A DNA stretch of 64,000 nt. Source: Cytophagales bacterium. GTDB taxonomy: Bacteria; Bacteroidota; Bacteroidia; Cytophagales; Flammeovirgaceae. The notes under the pieces were generated by a model that did no database searches, was not told the DNA's origin, and was given only the letters and a program-made list of their open reading frames with translations. This document shows positions 1-7,081 of the stretch, piece after piece; position 1 is the first letter of the stretch; each line of letters starts with the position of its first letter. Where the stretch lies: assembly GCA_025056215.1 (NCBI GenBank), contig JANWWC010000001.1, positions 558,001 to 622,000 of the forward strand. Direction: 5' to 3'. Made by a program: the position numbers and the translations under genes.

Positions 1-447
1 GCCTTGGAGTGCCTTTTCAGGAGTAGCTCCTAAAGAATAATAATAAGCTATCTCATATCCTTTTCCGGAGTAAGAAGTAAGCTCGCTAGGTTTTTTCCAC
101 ATACAAGAAGCTCTTGCGTGGTCGGCAGTATAACAGCAAGCACTCCACTTTCCATTTGCTGACCAACTATGCGTATTGCAATTTCCTTGATCTGGCTTGT
201 GTTGTTGTAAATCACGCGCGTGTTGCTGAGCTACAACAGTTAAAGAAGCAGATAAAGGAATAGGTTTGAGTCCTTTCGAAATTCGGTAAGTTTGAATTTT
301 TTCTACTAATTCTAATTCTGCTACTGAAAGCCCTCCATTAGTACAATATTGACTGATTCGAGTTTTAGAGGAAACAAGTGGCTTGACGCGAAAAACATCA
401 CAACCACATAACATCAAAATCCATAAAAAAACTCTCCAAGATTTCAT
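1..447 (-). CDS. CAP/SCP-like domain lipoprotein, 3' end beyond window
   Basis: The frame opens at an ATG at 447 and stays open for 149 codons to the left edge, so the gene is cut by the window. The first 16 residues are a short hydrophobic lipoprotein signal with a lipobox ending LCGC, so the product is probably lipid-anchored. From about residue 40 it reads like the start of a CAP (SCP/PR-1) domain: an ELVEKIQTYR helix, then LxxVAQQHARDLQ, a CNTHSW motif and GYEIAYYYS. CAP proteins are secreted proteins of varied and often unknown function. It is cysteine-rich for a Bacteroidota protein (CNTH, CC, SC), which suggests disulphides outside the cytoplasm. A perfect inverted repeat lies just upstream (462-482). 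Family call is fairly good; function is not known. Confidence 0.7.
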   Translation of the reverse strand, partial: MKSWRVFLWILMLCGCDVFRVKPLVSSKTRISQYCTNGGLSVAELELVEKIQTYRISKGLKPIPLSASLTVVAQQHARDLQQHKPDQGNCNTHSWSANGKWSACCYTADHARASCMWKKPSELTSYSGKGYEIAYYYSLGATPEKALQG

Positions 448-461
448 AGTTTAGTCTAGCT

Positions 462-482
462 TTTACGTAACATGTACGTAAA
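462..482. repeat. Perfect 8-bp inverted repeat upstream of the CAP lipoprotein
   Basis: TTTACGTA, a 5-base spacer (ACATG), then TACGTAAA. It sits 15 bases upstream of the start codon at 447 on the minus strand. It could be an operator or a small hairpin in the leader; no U-tract follows, so it is not a convincing terminator. Confidence 0.5.
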
Positions 483-567
483 GAAGACATATAACGAATA
501 TTTCGAAGAGATGTTAATACCTCTAAATTTGCGATATTTAACAAAAGCGGGTTTGATTTTACTTTTT

Positions 568-1371
568 TTAGAATTCTTCTTTTCGAATGGTATAAATGCC
601 AATGCGCGTTAGATAAAGTTTGTTGTTCACTTCAGTAAAATACAAATCAGTAATAAAAAAGCAAGGAGGTAAAAATTCAATTCCTTCTAAATTAAAATGA
701 GCTGACTCCCTAGTAGTAGTAACCATAAATGCAGGGGTGCGACTAAATTTTGTATCAATCAAGCGCTTCCCCTCAAACCACATTTTAATATCTTTTTCAT
801 TGAGAACTTCTGTTCTATCTTGTTCTTCATCAGAATGCTTATGTTCTAAAAGAACCACATATTTCTTTTGGGGATTAATGTATTTGGCAAGAACGCTATC
901 GCTCTTTTTTTGCAAAAAGTATCGATAAATTTCACGAGCAGCTTCTTCCACAAGGCGCGCTTTCTTCATGTGTTCTTTTGTAATAAAACTATAATCTGCA
1001 ACTTGTTCGTCAAGGTGAACTAAGCGATGAATTTCGATAGGATTTTTTTCCAACTCAAAATAATCATAAGGCTTAGTTCCACTGTTCATTAAGATAAGGT
1101 CTTCAGAGCGATCTATCGCCCAAGTAGCGTCAGTCTTCAACAAAGATATGTACATACTCGGCACCCATACTTGCATTACTTTTCTTTCTGGTTCAAAATT
1201 CTGAACACCAATCAGAACTCCATTATAGCGAACATGGCGTGGTCTTTCAGCAATAAGGCTCAAGAAATTTTCTCGAACGGGATAGTATCTTTTTTGTAAA
1301 TCAAGTTGGGCAAACAAAGGAAGACTACATCCTAAAAAGCAAATAAGAAGTTTTTCTTTTATTTTCGTCAT
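568..1371 (-). CDS. Secreted hypothetical protein
   Basis: 267 residues starting at ATG 1371. Residues 1-21 form a typical signal peptide (KEKLLICFLGCSLPLFAQ), with likely cleavage after FAQ, so the mature protein is periplasmic or outer-membrane associated. The rest is soluble, rich in charged residues, with no transmembrane helix and no motif I recognise. The C-terminus (about residues 190-265) has alternating hydrophobic strands, suggesting a beta-rich fold. It is divergently arranged to gldF with only 51 bases between the two start codons, so the two may share a control region. I do not recognise the family; a Bacteroidota-restricted secreted protein is the best description. Confidence 0.6.
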   Translation of the reverse strand: MTKIKEKLLICFLGCSLPLFAQLDLQKRYYPVRENFLSLIAERPRHVRYNGVLIGVQNFEPERKVMQVWVPSMYISLLKTDATWAIDRSEDLILMNSGTKPYDYFELEKNPIEIHRLVHLDEQVADYSFITKEHMKKARLVEEAAREIYRYFLQKKSDSVLAKYINPQKKYVVLLEHKHSDEEQDRTEVLNEKDIKMWFEGKRLIDTKFSRTPAFMVTTTRESAHFNLEGIEFLPPCFFITDLYFTEVNNKLYLTRIGIYTIRKEEF

Positions 1372-1422
1372 TGTTTATTTTTATTTACAAATCTTTGTTT
1401 TCAAAGGTACGAAAAATATTTT

Positions 1423-2151
1423 ATGCTAGCGATACTTCAAAAAGAATTTGTGTCCTTCTTTTATTCTGCAGCCGCCTACGTAATATGGAGCGTTTTTTTA
1501 GTAGCTGCAGGCTTGTTTATTTGGATACTTCCTGATACAAGCGTATTAGAATCTGGATACGCTTCTTTAGAAATATTTTTTGAAATCAGCCCCTATTTAT
1601 TTTTATTTCTTATTCCTGCTATTACGATGAATACTTTTTCAGAAGAATATAAAAGCGGTACTATCGAGCTCCTTTATACGCGTCCTCTCACCGATTGGCA
1701 AATTATTGTAGGTAAATTTTTAGGATGTTGGTTGGTTTCTTGCATCGCAATTTTACCCACGTTCATTTATTATTCAATAGTATGGAAATTAGGACTTCCG
1801 CCTGGTAATATCGATACTGCAAGTACAATTGGTTCTTATATAGGATTATTCTTATTAAGTGCTGCTTTTACATCAACAGGTGTTTTTGCTTCTTCAATAA
1901 CACATAACCAAATTGTTGCTTTTATTTTATCATTTTCACTTTGTTATACGTTATACGATGGATTTTCAGCTCTTGCTTCTCTTGATAAATGGTCGAACTA
2001 CTCTTATTATATTCAACAACTAGGAATTCATTATCACTATAAATCATTAGCGCGCGGTTTGATTGACGCAAGCGATGTTGTATATTTAGGAAGTGTTGTA
2101 ATATTTTTTTTGTGTTTCACTCGTCTGATTTTACAGCGTAGAAAGTGGTAA
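1423..2151 (+). CDS. gldF: Gliding motility-associated ABC transporter permease GldF
   Basis: 242 residues with about six hydrophobic segments, the usual length and layout of GldF-type ABC-2 permeases. The recognisable part is residues 60-95: NTFSEEYKSGTIELLYTRPL followed by DWQIIVGKFLG, the conserved cytoplasmic segment of this permease family. In Flavobacterium GldF works with the ATPase GldA and GldG, and the set is needed for gliding and is found across gliding Bacteroidota. Neither gldA nor gldG is next to it here; instead the 3' end overlaps a metal-type ABC permease by 7 bases. The ATG at 1423 is the only sensible start, 51 bases from the divergent gene. The family assignment is strong; actual gliding by this organism is inference. 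Confidence 0.85.
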   Translation: MLAILQKEFVSFFYSAAAYVIWSVFLVAAGLFIWILPDTSVLESGYASLEIFFEISPYLFLFLIPAITMNTFSEEYKSGTIELLYTRPLTDWQIIVGKFLGCWLVSCIAILPTFIYYSIVWKLGLPPGNIDTASTIGSYIGLFLLSAAFTSTGVFASSITHNQIVAFILSFSLCYTLYDGFSALASLDKWSNYSYYIQQLGIHYHYKSLARGLIDASDVVYLGSVVIFFLCFTRLILQRRKW

Positions 2152-2975
2152 ATGCTTTTTGGATTATTATAGCAGGCAGTTTAGTAGCTGCTTCGTGTGC
2201 ACTCCCCGGTTGTTTCTTGTTGCTAAGACGCCAATCATTGGTAGGAGATGCTATTTCTCATGCAATCTTACCAGGAATTGCAATTGCTTACTTATTCTTC
2301 GGAAGAAACCCTTGGGTAATATGGATAAGCGCAACTTGCTTTGGCTTATTTTCTACTATTCTGATGGATTGGATTCATTACAAAACTAAACTACAAGCCG
2401 ATACTGCTATTGGGGTGGTATTTACTTTCTTTTTTGCTATCGGAATCATTCTAGTTTCATTCTTTGCTGGAAATGTAGATATCGACCAAGAATGCGTGCT
2501 CTATGGCGAAATTGCATACATCCCTTTGGAAAATAAATGGCTTGGTGTTCCAGTAAGTATTTGGAGACAGCTCATTTTGCTTGTTTTTATTATCGCAGCC
2601 ATAAGCATTTTCTACAAGCAATTTCTTATTACAACTTTCGATGAAGAATTCGCCAAACTTTCTGGATTCCAAACTACTGTTTGGCATTATGCGCTTATGG
2701 GAATTGTTTCCTTGGCGACAGTAGTTTCTTTTGAAGCAGTTGGAGCCATTTTAGTAATTTCTTTTTTAGTAGTTCCTGCTGCTATTGCGTTCTTACTGGC
2801 TCATCGCCTTATTTCGATGTTAATCATTTCGGTAATCGTTAGCATTATTATTTCTTTTGCAGGTTATTGGCTGGCGATTGCATTCAACGCTTCCATAGCG
2901 GGCGCTATGGCTGTAGTTTCTGGAATCAGCTTTATTGTGATTTGGATGTACGAAAAAATTAAAAAAATAAATTAA
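2145..2975 (+). CDS. Metal ABC transporter permease (ABC-3 family, ZnuB/MntB-like)
   Basis: 276 residues with about eight transmembrane helices. The N-terminus (LRRQSLVGDAISHAILPGIA) and the mid-protein FEAVGAILVISFLVVPAA segment are hallmarks of the ABC-3 permeases that import Zn2+ or Mn2+ (sometimes Fe). It starts with GTG at 2145, inside the last codons of gldF (7-base overlap), so the two are translationally coupled. No ATPase or solute-binding protein gene is adjacent, so the rest of this transporter must be encoded elsewhere. Which metal is carried cannot be told from the sequence. A perfect inverted repeat lies shortly after the stop codon. Confidence 0.88.
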   Translation: MVNAFWIIIAGSLVAASCALPGCFLLLRRQSLVGDAISHAILPGIAIAYLFFGRNPWVIWISATCFGLFSTILMDWIHYKTKLQADTAIGVVFTFFFAIGIILVSFFAGNVDIDQECVLYGEIAYIPLENKWLGVPVSIWRQLILLVFIIAAISIFYKQFLITTFDEEFAKLSGFQTTVWHYALMGIVSLATVVSFEAVGAILVISFLVVPAAIAFLLAHRLISMLIISVIVSIIISFAGYWLAIAFNASIAGAMAVVSGISFIVIWMYEKIKKIN

Positions 2976-2979
2976 CTGT

Positions 2980-3005
2980 CATTATGGCATTATTACGCCA
3001 TAATG
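2980..3005. repeat. 9-bp perfect inverted repeat between the metal permease and the sigma-54 activator gene
   Basis: CATTATGGC, an 8-base spacer, then GCCATAATG. It begins 5 bases after the upstream stop codon and ends 3 bases before a TATCTTTG -7 box. There is no U-tract directly after the stem, so I favour an operator over a terminator, but either is possible. Confidence 0.5.
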
Positions 3006-3008
3006 TCT

Positions 3009-3016
3009 TATCTTTG
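3009..3016 (+). promoter_or_regulatory. Bacteroidota -7 box TATCTTTG
   Basis: Exact match to TAnnTTTG, 18 bases before the ATG at 3035. No clear TTTG is seen at the -33 position; that position falls inside the inverted repeat 2980-3005. Confidence 0.5.
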
Positions 3017-3034
3017 TTGAAAATACCTTAAAAA

Positions 3035-4315
3035 ATGGACATAGAATCAATCAAACAACGTTTTGGAATTATTGGTAATTCTCCTAAGCTCAACTACGCT
3101 ATTGAGGTAGCAGTTCAAGTAGCTCCTACTGACTTAACGGTACTCATTACAGGAGAAAGCGGCAGCGGAAAAGAATCTTTCTCTAAGATTATACATCAAC
3201 TTAGTCATCGGAAACACGGTCAGTTTATTGCTATCAACTGTGGCGCAATTCCAGAAGGAACAATCGACTCAGAGCTCTTTGGACACGAAAAAGGCTCTTT
3301 TACTGGAGCAACCGAAATGCGAAAAGGATACTTTGAAGTAACTGATGGCGGCACTATTTTCCTTGATGAAATCGGAGAAATGCCTCTAAGTACACAAGCG
3401 CGTTTATTGCGCGTTTTGGAAAACAAAGAGTTTATACGCGTAGGTTCTTCAAAAGTTCAAAAAACTGATGTGCGCGTCATTGCTGCAACAAATGTCAATC
3501 TATTAGAAGCTGTCGAAAAGAAAAGATTTCGAGAAGACTTGTATTATCGCCTTAGCACAGTACCTATCTATGTACCGCCTTTACGCGAAAGAGGAAACGA
3601 CATCGAATTGTTATTTAAAAAATTTACTACCGATTTTGCTGAAAAATATCGAATCAAACCAATTACTCTTACTCCCGAAGCGAAAGAACTCTTGTTGCGT
3701 TTCCCTTTTCCAGGAAATATCCGACAACTTAAAAATATTGCAGAACAGATTTCTCTTTTGGAAATAAATCGAGAAATCACAGCAGAGCGCTTACAAAAAT
3801 ATCTAACTCCTACGCCTTCGCCTTCTACCTCCTTGATACTCTCCGACAATGCGCGCAATGCAGACCTGAATGAAAGAGAAATCCTCTATAAAGTGCTTTT
3901 CGATATGAAAAGAGATGTAGCTGAGCTTAAAAAACTAGTGCTTACGCTCTTAGAAAACGGAATGGCAAATGCGAATCAAATTTTACAAGCCAACAAACAT
4001 CTTTTTCAAGAAGAAAATATTCCAGAAATCAAAACTCCTTCTGAAACAAGTACTTATCCTGCAAGACCCTTGCTTATAGAACCTTCTAAAGAGTCTAAAC
4101 TTTCTACAGAACACGGAGAAGAAACTACTGTTGACGTGGAAGAAGTAACAAACGATTATGAAGATGAGTCGCTTTCTCTTTCGCAAAAAGAAAAAGAAAT
4201 GATTATCAAGGCTTTAAAAAAGAATCGTAATAAACGAAAATATGCAGCCCAAGATTTAGGAATTAGTGAACGCACTCTTTATCGAAAAATCAAACAGTAC
4301 GATATCGAAGACTAA
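3035..4315 (+). CDS. Sigma-54-dependent AAA+ transcriptional activator with Fis-type HTH, no receiver domain
   Basis: 426 residues. Residues 15-250 are the sigma-54 activator AAA+ domain: Walker A GESGSGKE, the L1 loop LFGHEKGSFTGA, Walker B GGTIFLDEIGEM and the sensor region RVIAATN. The sigma-54 contact loop reads GSFTGA instead of the textbook GAFTGA, a mild substitution. A long low-complexity linker (about 265-385) leads to a C-terminal Fis-type helix-turn-helix (about 385-426, KYAAQDLGISERTLYRKIKQY). There is no N-terminal sensory domain: the protein begins almost directly at the ATPase, as in the orphan activators common in Bacteroidota. It probably activates RpoN promoters, whose identity is unknown. 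cysC follows after 22 bases and is probably co-transcribed. Confidence 0.9.
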   Translation: MDIESIKQRFGIIGNSPKLNYAIEVAVQVAPTDLTVLITGESGSGKESFSKIIHQLSHRKHGQFIAINCGAIPEGTIDSELFGHEKGSFTGATEMRKGYFEVTDGGTIFLDEIGEMPLSTQARLLRVLENKEFIRVGSSKVQKTDVRVIAATNVNLLEAVEKKRFREDLYYRLSTVPIYVPPLRERGNDIELLFKKFTTDFAEKYRIKPITLTPEAKELLLRFPFPGNIRQLKNIAEQISLLEINREITAERLQKYLTPTPSPSTSLILSDNARNADLNEREILYKVLFDMKRDVAELKKLVLTLLENGMANANQILQANKHLFQEENIPEIKTPSETSTYPARPLLIEPSKESKLSTEHGEETTVDVEEVTNDYEDESLSLSQKEKEMIIKALKKNRNKRKYAAQDLGISERTLYRKIKQYDIED

Positions 4316-4337
4316 TTCAACACAAGCAAACTTTGGT

Positions 4338-4994
4338 ATGGAAGAACAAAAAAGCCCTATTTTAGACAACATTTTTGGCTACCAAACGCGAATTCGAAAA
4401 CAAGACCGAGAGTATCAAAAAAGACAAAAAGCGATGTGCATTTGGTTCACAGGGCTTTCTGGCTCTGGAAAATCTACCCTTGCGAATGCCTTAGAACAAA
4501 GTTTATTTGAGGCAGGATTCAACACCTACATTCTCGATGGCGATAATATTCGCTTAGGGCTCAACAAAGATCTAACTTTTTCAGAGAAAGACAGACGTGA
4601 AAACATTCGACGCATCGGAGAAGTTGCCAAATTGTTTGTAGATGCAGGAATTATTGTAATCACTGCTTTTATTTCTCCCTTCGAGGCAGATCGCCAAATG
4701 GTGCGAAACCTGTTAGAAAAGGATGAGTTTTTAGAAATTTTTGTCGATTGCCCCTTAGAAGTATGCGAGCAAAGAGACGTCAAAGGACTTTATAAAAAAG
4801 CGCGTGCCGGGCTCATTAAGGATTTTACAGGGATAGGCTCTCCTTTTGAAGTACCTCAAAAACCCGATTTGGTCATTCGTACTCATTTACAACCTATAGA
4901 AACATCTGTCAATCAGTTGCTCGAATTAGTACTTCCTAAAATTAGCCTAAAAAAACCTAAGCCTAACCATTTTGTTTATAACAGCTCTTTTTAA
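4338..4994 (+). CDS. cysC: Adenylyl-sulfate (APS) kinase
   Basis: Phosphorylates adenosine 5'-phosphosulfate to PAPS, the sulfate donor for assimilation or for sulfotransferases. The start ATG 4338 gives 218 residues; a longer in-frame extension would run into the preceding gene and adds nothing conserved. Features: P-loop GLSGSGKST, LDGDNIRLGLNKDLTF, the conserved RRIGEVAKLFVDAG helix, FISPFEADRQ and the C-terminal GLYKKARAG ... FTGI ... YE-like segment. An N-terminal stretch of about 30 residues rich in charged residues precedes the kinase core, as in many stand-alone CysC. No sulfate adenylyltransferase (cysD/cysN) or PAPS reductase is nearby, so the link to the sigma-54 activator just upstream is the only local context. 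Confidence 0.92.
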   Translation: MEEQKSPILDNIFGYQTRIRKQDREYQKRQKAMCIWFTGLSGSGKSTLANALEQSLFEAGFNTYILDGDNIRLGLNKDLTFSEKDRRENIRRIGEVAKLFVDAGIIVITAFISPFEADRQMVRNLLEKDEFLEIFVDCPLEVCEQRDVKGLYKKARAGLIKDFTGIGSPFEVPQKPDLVIRTHLQPIETSVNQLLELVLPKISLKKPKPNHFVYNSSF

Positions 4995-5013
4995 AATAAA
5001 AACAATAATTAAT

Positions 5014-5048
5014 GCAAAAAAGCCGCAAGATCTGTGTGCTTGCGACTT
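5014..5048 (-). terminator. Intrinsic terminator after rpsA
   Basis: On the minus strand a 9-bp stem (AGTCGCAAG / CTTGCGGCT, one G-T pair) with a 9-base loop is followed by a run of T residues. It lies 17 bases beyond the rpsA stop codon. Confidence 0.8.
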
Positions 5049-5064
5049 TACTAAAGGCTTTCAA

Positions 5065-6888
5065 TTACTGGGCGAGTTGATCTTTTAGTTTTGAGAGAAC
5101 ATCAAGATCTCCAAGCGTTGTCTTTTCGCTAGCTTTATTAATCTCTTCAATCGACTTAGTAGCTTCGTTCAAAGAGGGAGTTTCATCCTTTTGTTGTTTT
5201 TTGTCTTTCTTTGAAGAAGCTATTAAAGTAGACTCATCAGCTTTGAAAGTAGCTGTATGTGAAAGAAGAATTTTCTTTTCTTCTTTATTAAATTCTGTAA
5301 CCTTGAAGTCAAGAGTTTCGCCGATGTCCGCTTTTGTGCCGTCTTCTTTAAGAAGATTTTTGCTTAAGCAAAATCCCTCGATTCCGTAAGGGAGCTCAAG
5401 GATAGCACCCTTGTCGTTTTTAGCCACAATTGTGCATTTGTGAACAGAATCCTTTACGAACACACTCTCAAATACATCCCATGGATTTTCTTCCAGTTGC
5501 TTATGACCAAGTGCCAAACGTCTCGCCTCCACATCAAGTTCAAGAACTTTTACTTCTAGTTTTTCATTTACCTTGATAAATTCACTTGGATGTTTGATTT
5601 TCTTTGTCCAAGAGAGGTCTGAGACATGAACTAACCCATCAATTCCTTCTTCTAGTTCGATAAACAAACCAAAATTAGTAAGATTACGCACAATACCTGT
5701 GTGAACTGTACCTACTGCGTATTTGGTGAGAATTTCTGGTTTTGTCCAAGGATCTTCTGTAAGTTGTTTGATGCCGAGAGACATTTTTCGCTCATTTCGG
5801 TCTATTGTCAAAACAACAGCTTCTAACTCATCGCCGACTTTAATAAAATCTTGTGGATTGCGAAGATGCTGCGACCAAGACATTTCAGAAACATGAATCA
5901 GACCTTCTACTCCTGGAATAATCTCTAAGAATGCTCCATAATCTGCAACATTCACAATCTTACCTCTCACACGTGTACCAGGAACAATGTTGGGGTCAAG
6001 ATTATCCCAGGGATGAGGCGTGAGTTGTTTCATACCTAAGGAAATACGGCGCTTTTCATCATCAAAATCCAATACTACTACATTCACCTTCTGACCCAAA
6101 GAAAGCACCTCATTAGGATGATTAATTCTACCCCACGAAATATCAGTAATGTGCAACAGACCATCTACTCCCCCTAAATCTATAAATACGCCAAAGTTGG
6201 TCATATTTTTGATTTCGCCTTCTAGCACCTGACCTTTTTCCAAATTATTAAGAATTTCTTGGCGTTGTTTTTCGAGATCTTTCTCAATAAGAACCTTATG
6301 AGAAACTACAACGTTATCATTAGAGTAGTTAATTTTAACAACTTTGAGTTCCATCATTTTGCCGACAAAAACATCAAAGTCTTTAATGGGGCGAACATCG
6401 ATTTGAGAACCCGGTAAAAAAGCTTCAATGCCGAAAATATCTACAATCAAACCGCCTTTTGTTCTTCTCTTTACGTATCCTTCAATTACCAAATCTTTCT
6501 GGAAAGCTTCTTCGATTTTTTGCCATGCTTGGAAGATTTTAGCTTTGCGACGAGAAAGCACAATTTGCCCCGTTTTGTCTTCTCGGCTTTCTACGTAAAC
6601 CAGCACTTCTGAACCTATTTGAAGATCTGGCATGTCGCGAAATTCATTCAACGGCACTAGCCCATCGGACTTTGCTCCAATGTTTACTACTACATCGCGA
6701 TCGGTGATACTCACCACTACCCCTGGCACTACATTGCGTTCTTCTAAAGTGGTAATCGTGCCTTCATACATTTTTGTTAAGCGGTCTGCTTCTTCTTTGG
6801 TATAGGTGCCTGCGGCTCCTTTTTTACCACTGTAACTTTCCCAATTAAAGTCTCCCTCTTGTACTATATTTAAGTTTTTGTCCGACAT
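5065..6888 (-). CDS. rpsA: 30S ribosomal protein S1
   Basis: 607 residues carrying six S1 (OB-fold) RNA-binding repeats, at roughly 50-118, 135-200, 220-290, 305-375, 392-462 and 478-545. Repeats 3-5 show the canonical pattern GxVxNxTxFGxFIxL...DGLxHxSDxSW...R.SLGxKQL. S1 binds mRNA at the small subunit and is especially relevant in a lineage that makes little use of Shine-Dalgarno pairing. The last 60 residues are a charged, low-complexity tail ending in a short helix (LGDLDVLSKLKDQLAQ), longer than in the E. coli protein. It is transcribed alone: a canonical promoter lies upstream (6989-7023) and a terminator downstream. Confidence 0.97.
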   Translation of the reverse strand: MSDKNLNIVQEGDFNWESYSGKKGAAGTYTKEEADRLTKMYEGTITTLEERNVVPGVVVSITDRDVVVNIGAKSDGLVPLNEFRDMPDLQIGSEVLVYVESREDKTGQIVLSRRKAKIFQAWQKIEEAFQKDLVIEGYVKRRTKGGLIVDIFGIEAFLPGSQIDVRPIKDFDVFVGKMMELKVVKINYSNDNVVVSHKVLIEKDLEKQRQEILNNLEKGQVLEGEIKNMTNFGVFIDLGGVDGLLHITDISWGRINHPNEVLSLGQKVNVVVLDFDDEKRRISLGMKQLTPHPWDNLDPNIVPGTRVRGKIVNVADYGAFLEIIPGVEGLIHVSEMSWSQHLRNPQDFIKVGDELEAVVLTIDRNERKMSLGIKQLTEDPWTKPEILTKYAVGTVHTGIVRNLTNFGLFIELEEGIDGLVHVSDLSWTKKIKHPSEFIKVNEKLEVKVLELDVEARRLALGHKQLEENPWDVFESVFVKDSVHKCTIVAKNDKGAILELPYGIEGFCLSKNLLKEDGTKADIGETLDFKVTEFNKEEKKILLSHTATFKADESTLIASSKKDKKQQKDETPSLNEATKSIEEINKASEKTTLGDLDVLSKLKDQLAQ

Positions 6889-6988
6889 GATACAACGCGA
6901 TTTTAATACGCCTCTTACCCCGCGTTAAGTAAGAAGATTAAAGTGAAACAATTAAACCATTGATGCGCTTTCTTAAAAAAAGCGTTTG

Positions 6989-7023
6989 CAAAGTTAGAAG
7001 TTTGAAGCCTAATAAAAAACAAA
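6989..7023 (-). promoter_or_regulatory. Promoter of rpsA (TTTG-N23-TAACTTTG)
   Basis: On the minus strand the -33 TTTG is at 7023-7020 and the -7 box TAACTTTG at 6996-6989. The leader to the ATG at 6888 is then about 95 bases and begins with a small hairpin (CGCTTT / AAAGCG at 6966-6984). Confidence 0.75.
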
Positions 7024-7081
7024 TTTCAAGAAAAATTATTTTTTTTGTTTTCTCCAAAACAACTAATTCGAAAAAAATCTC

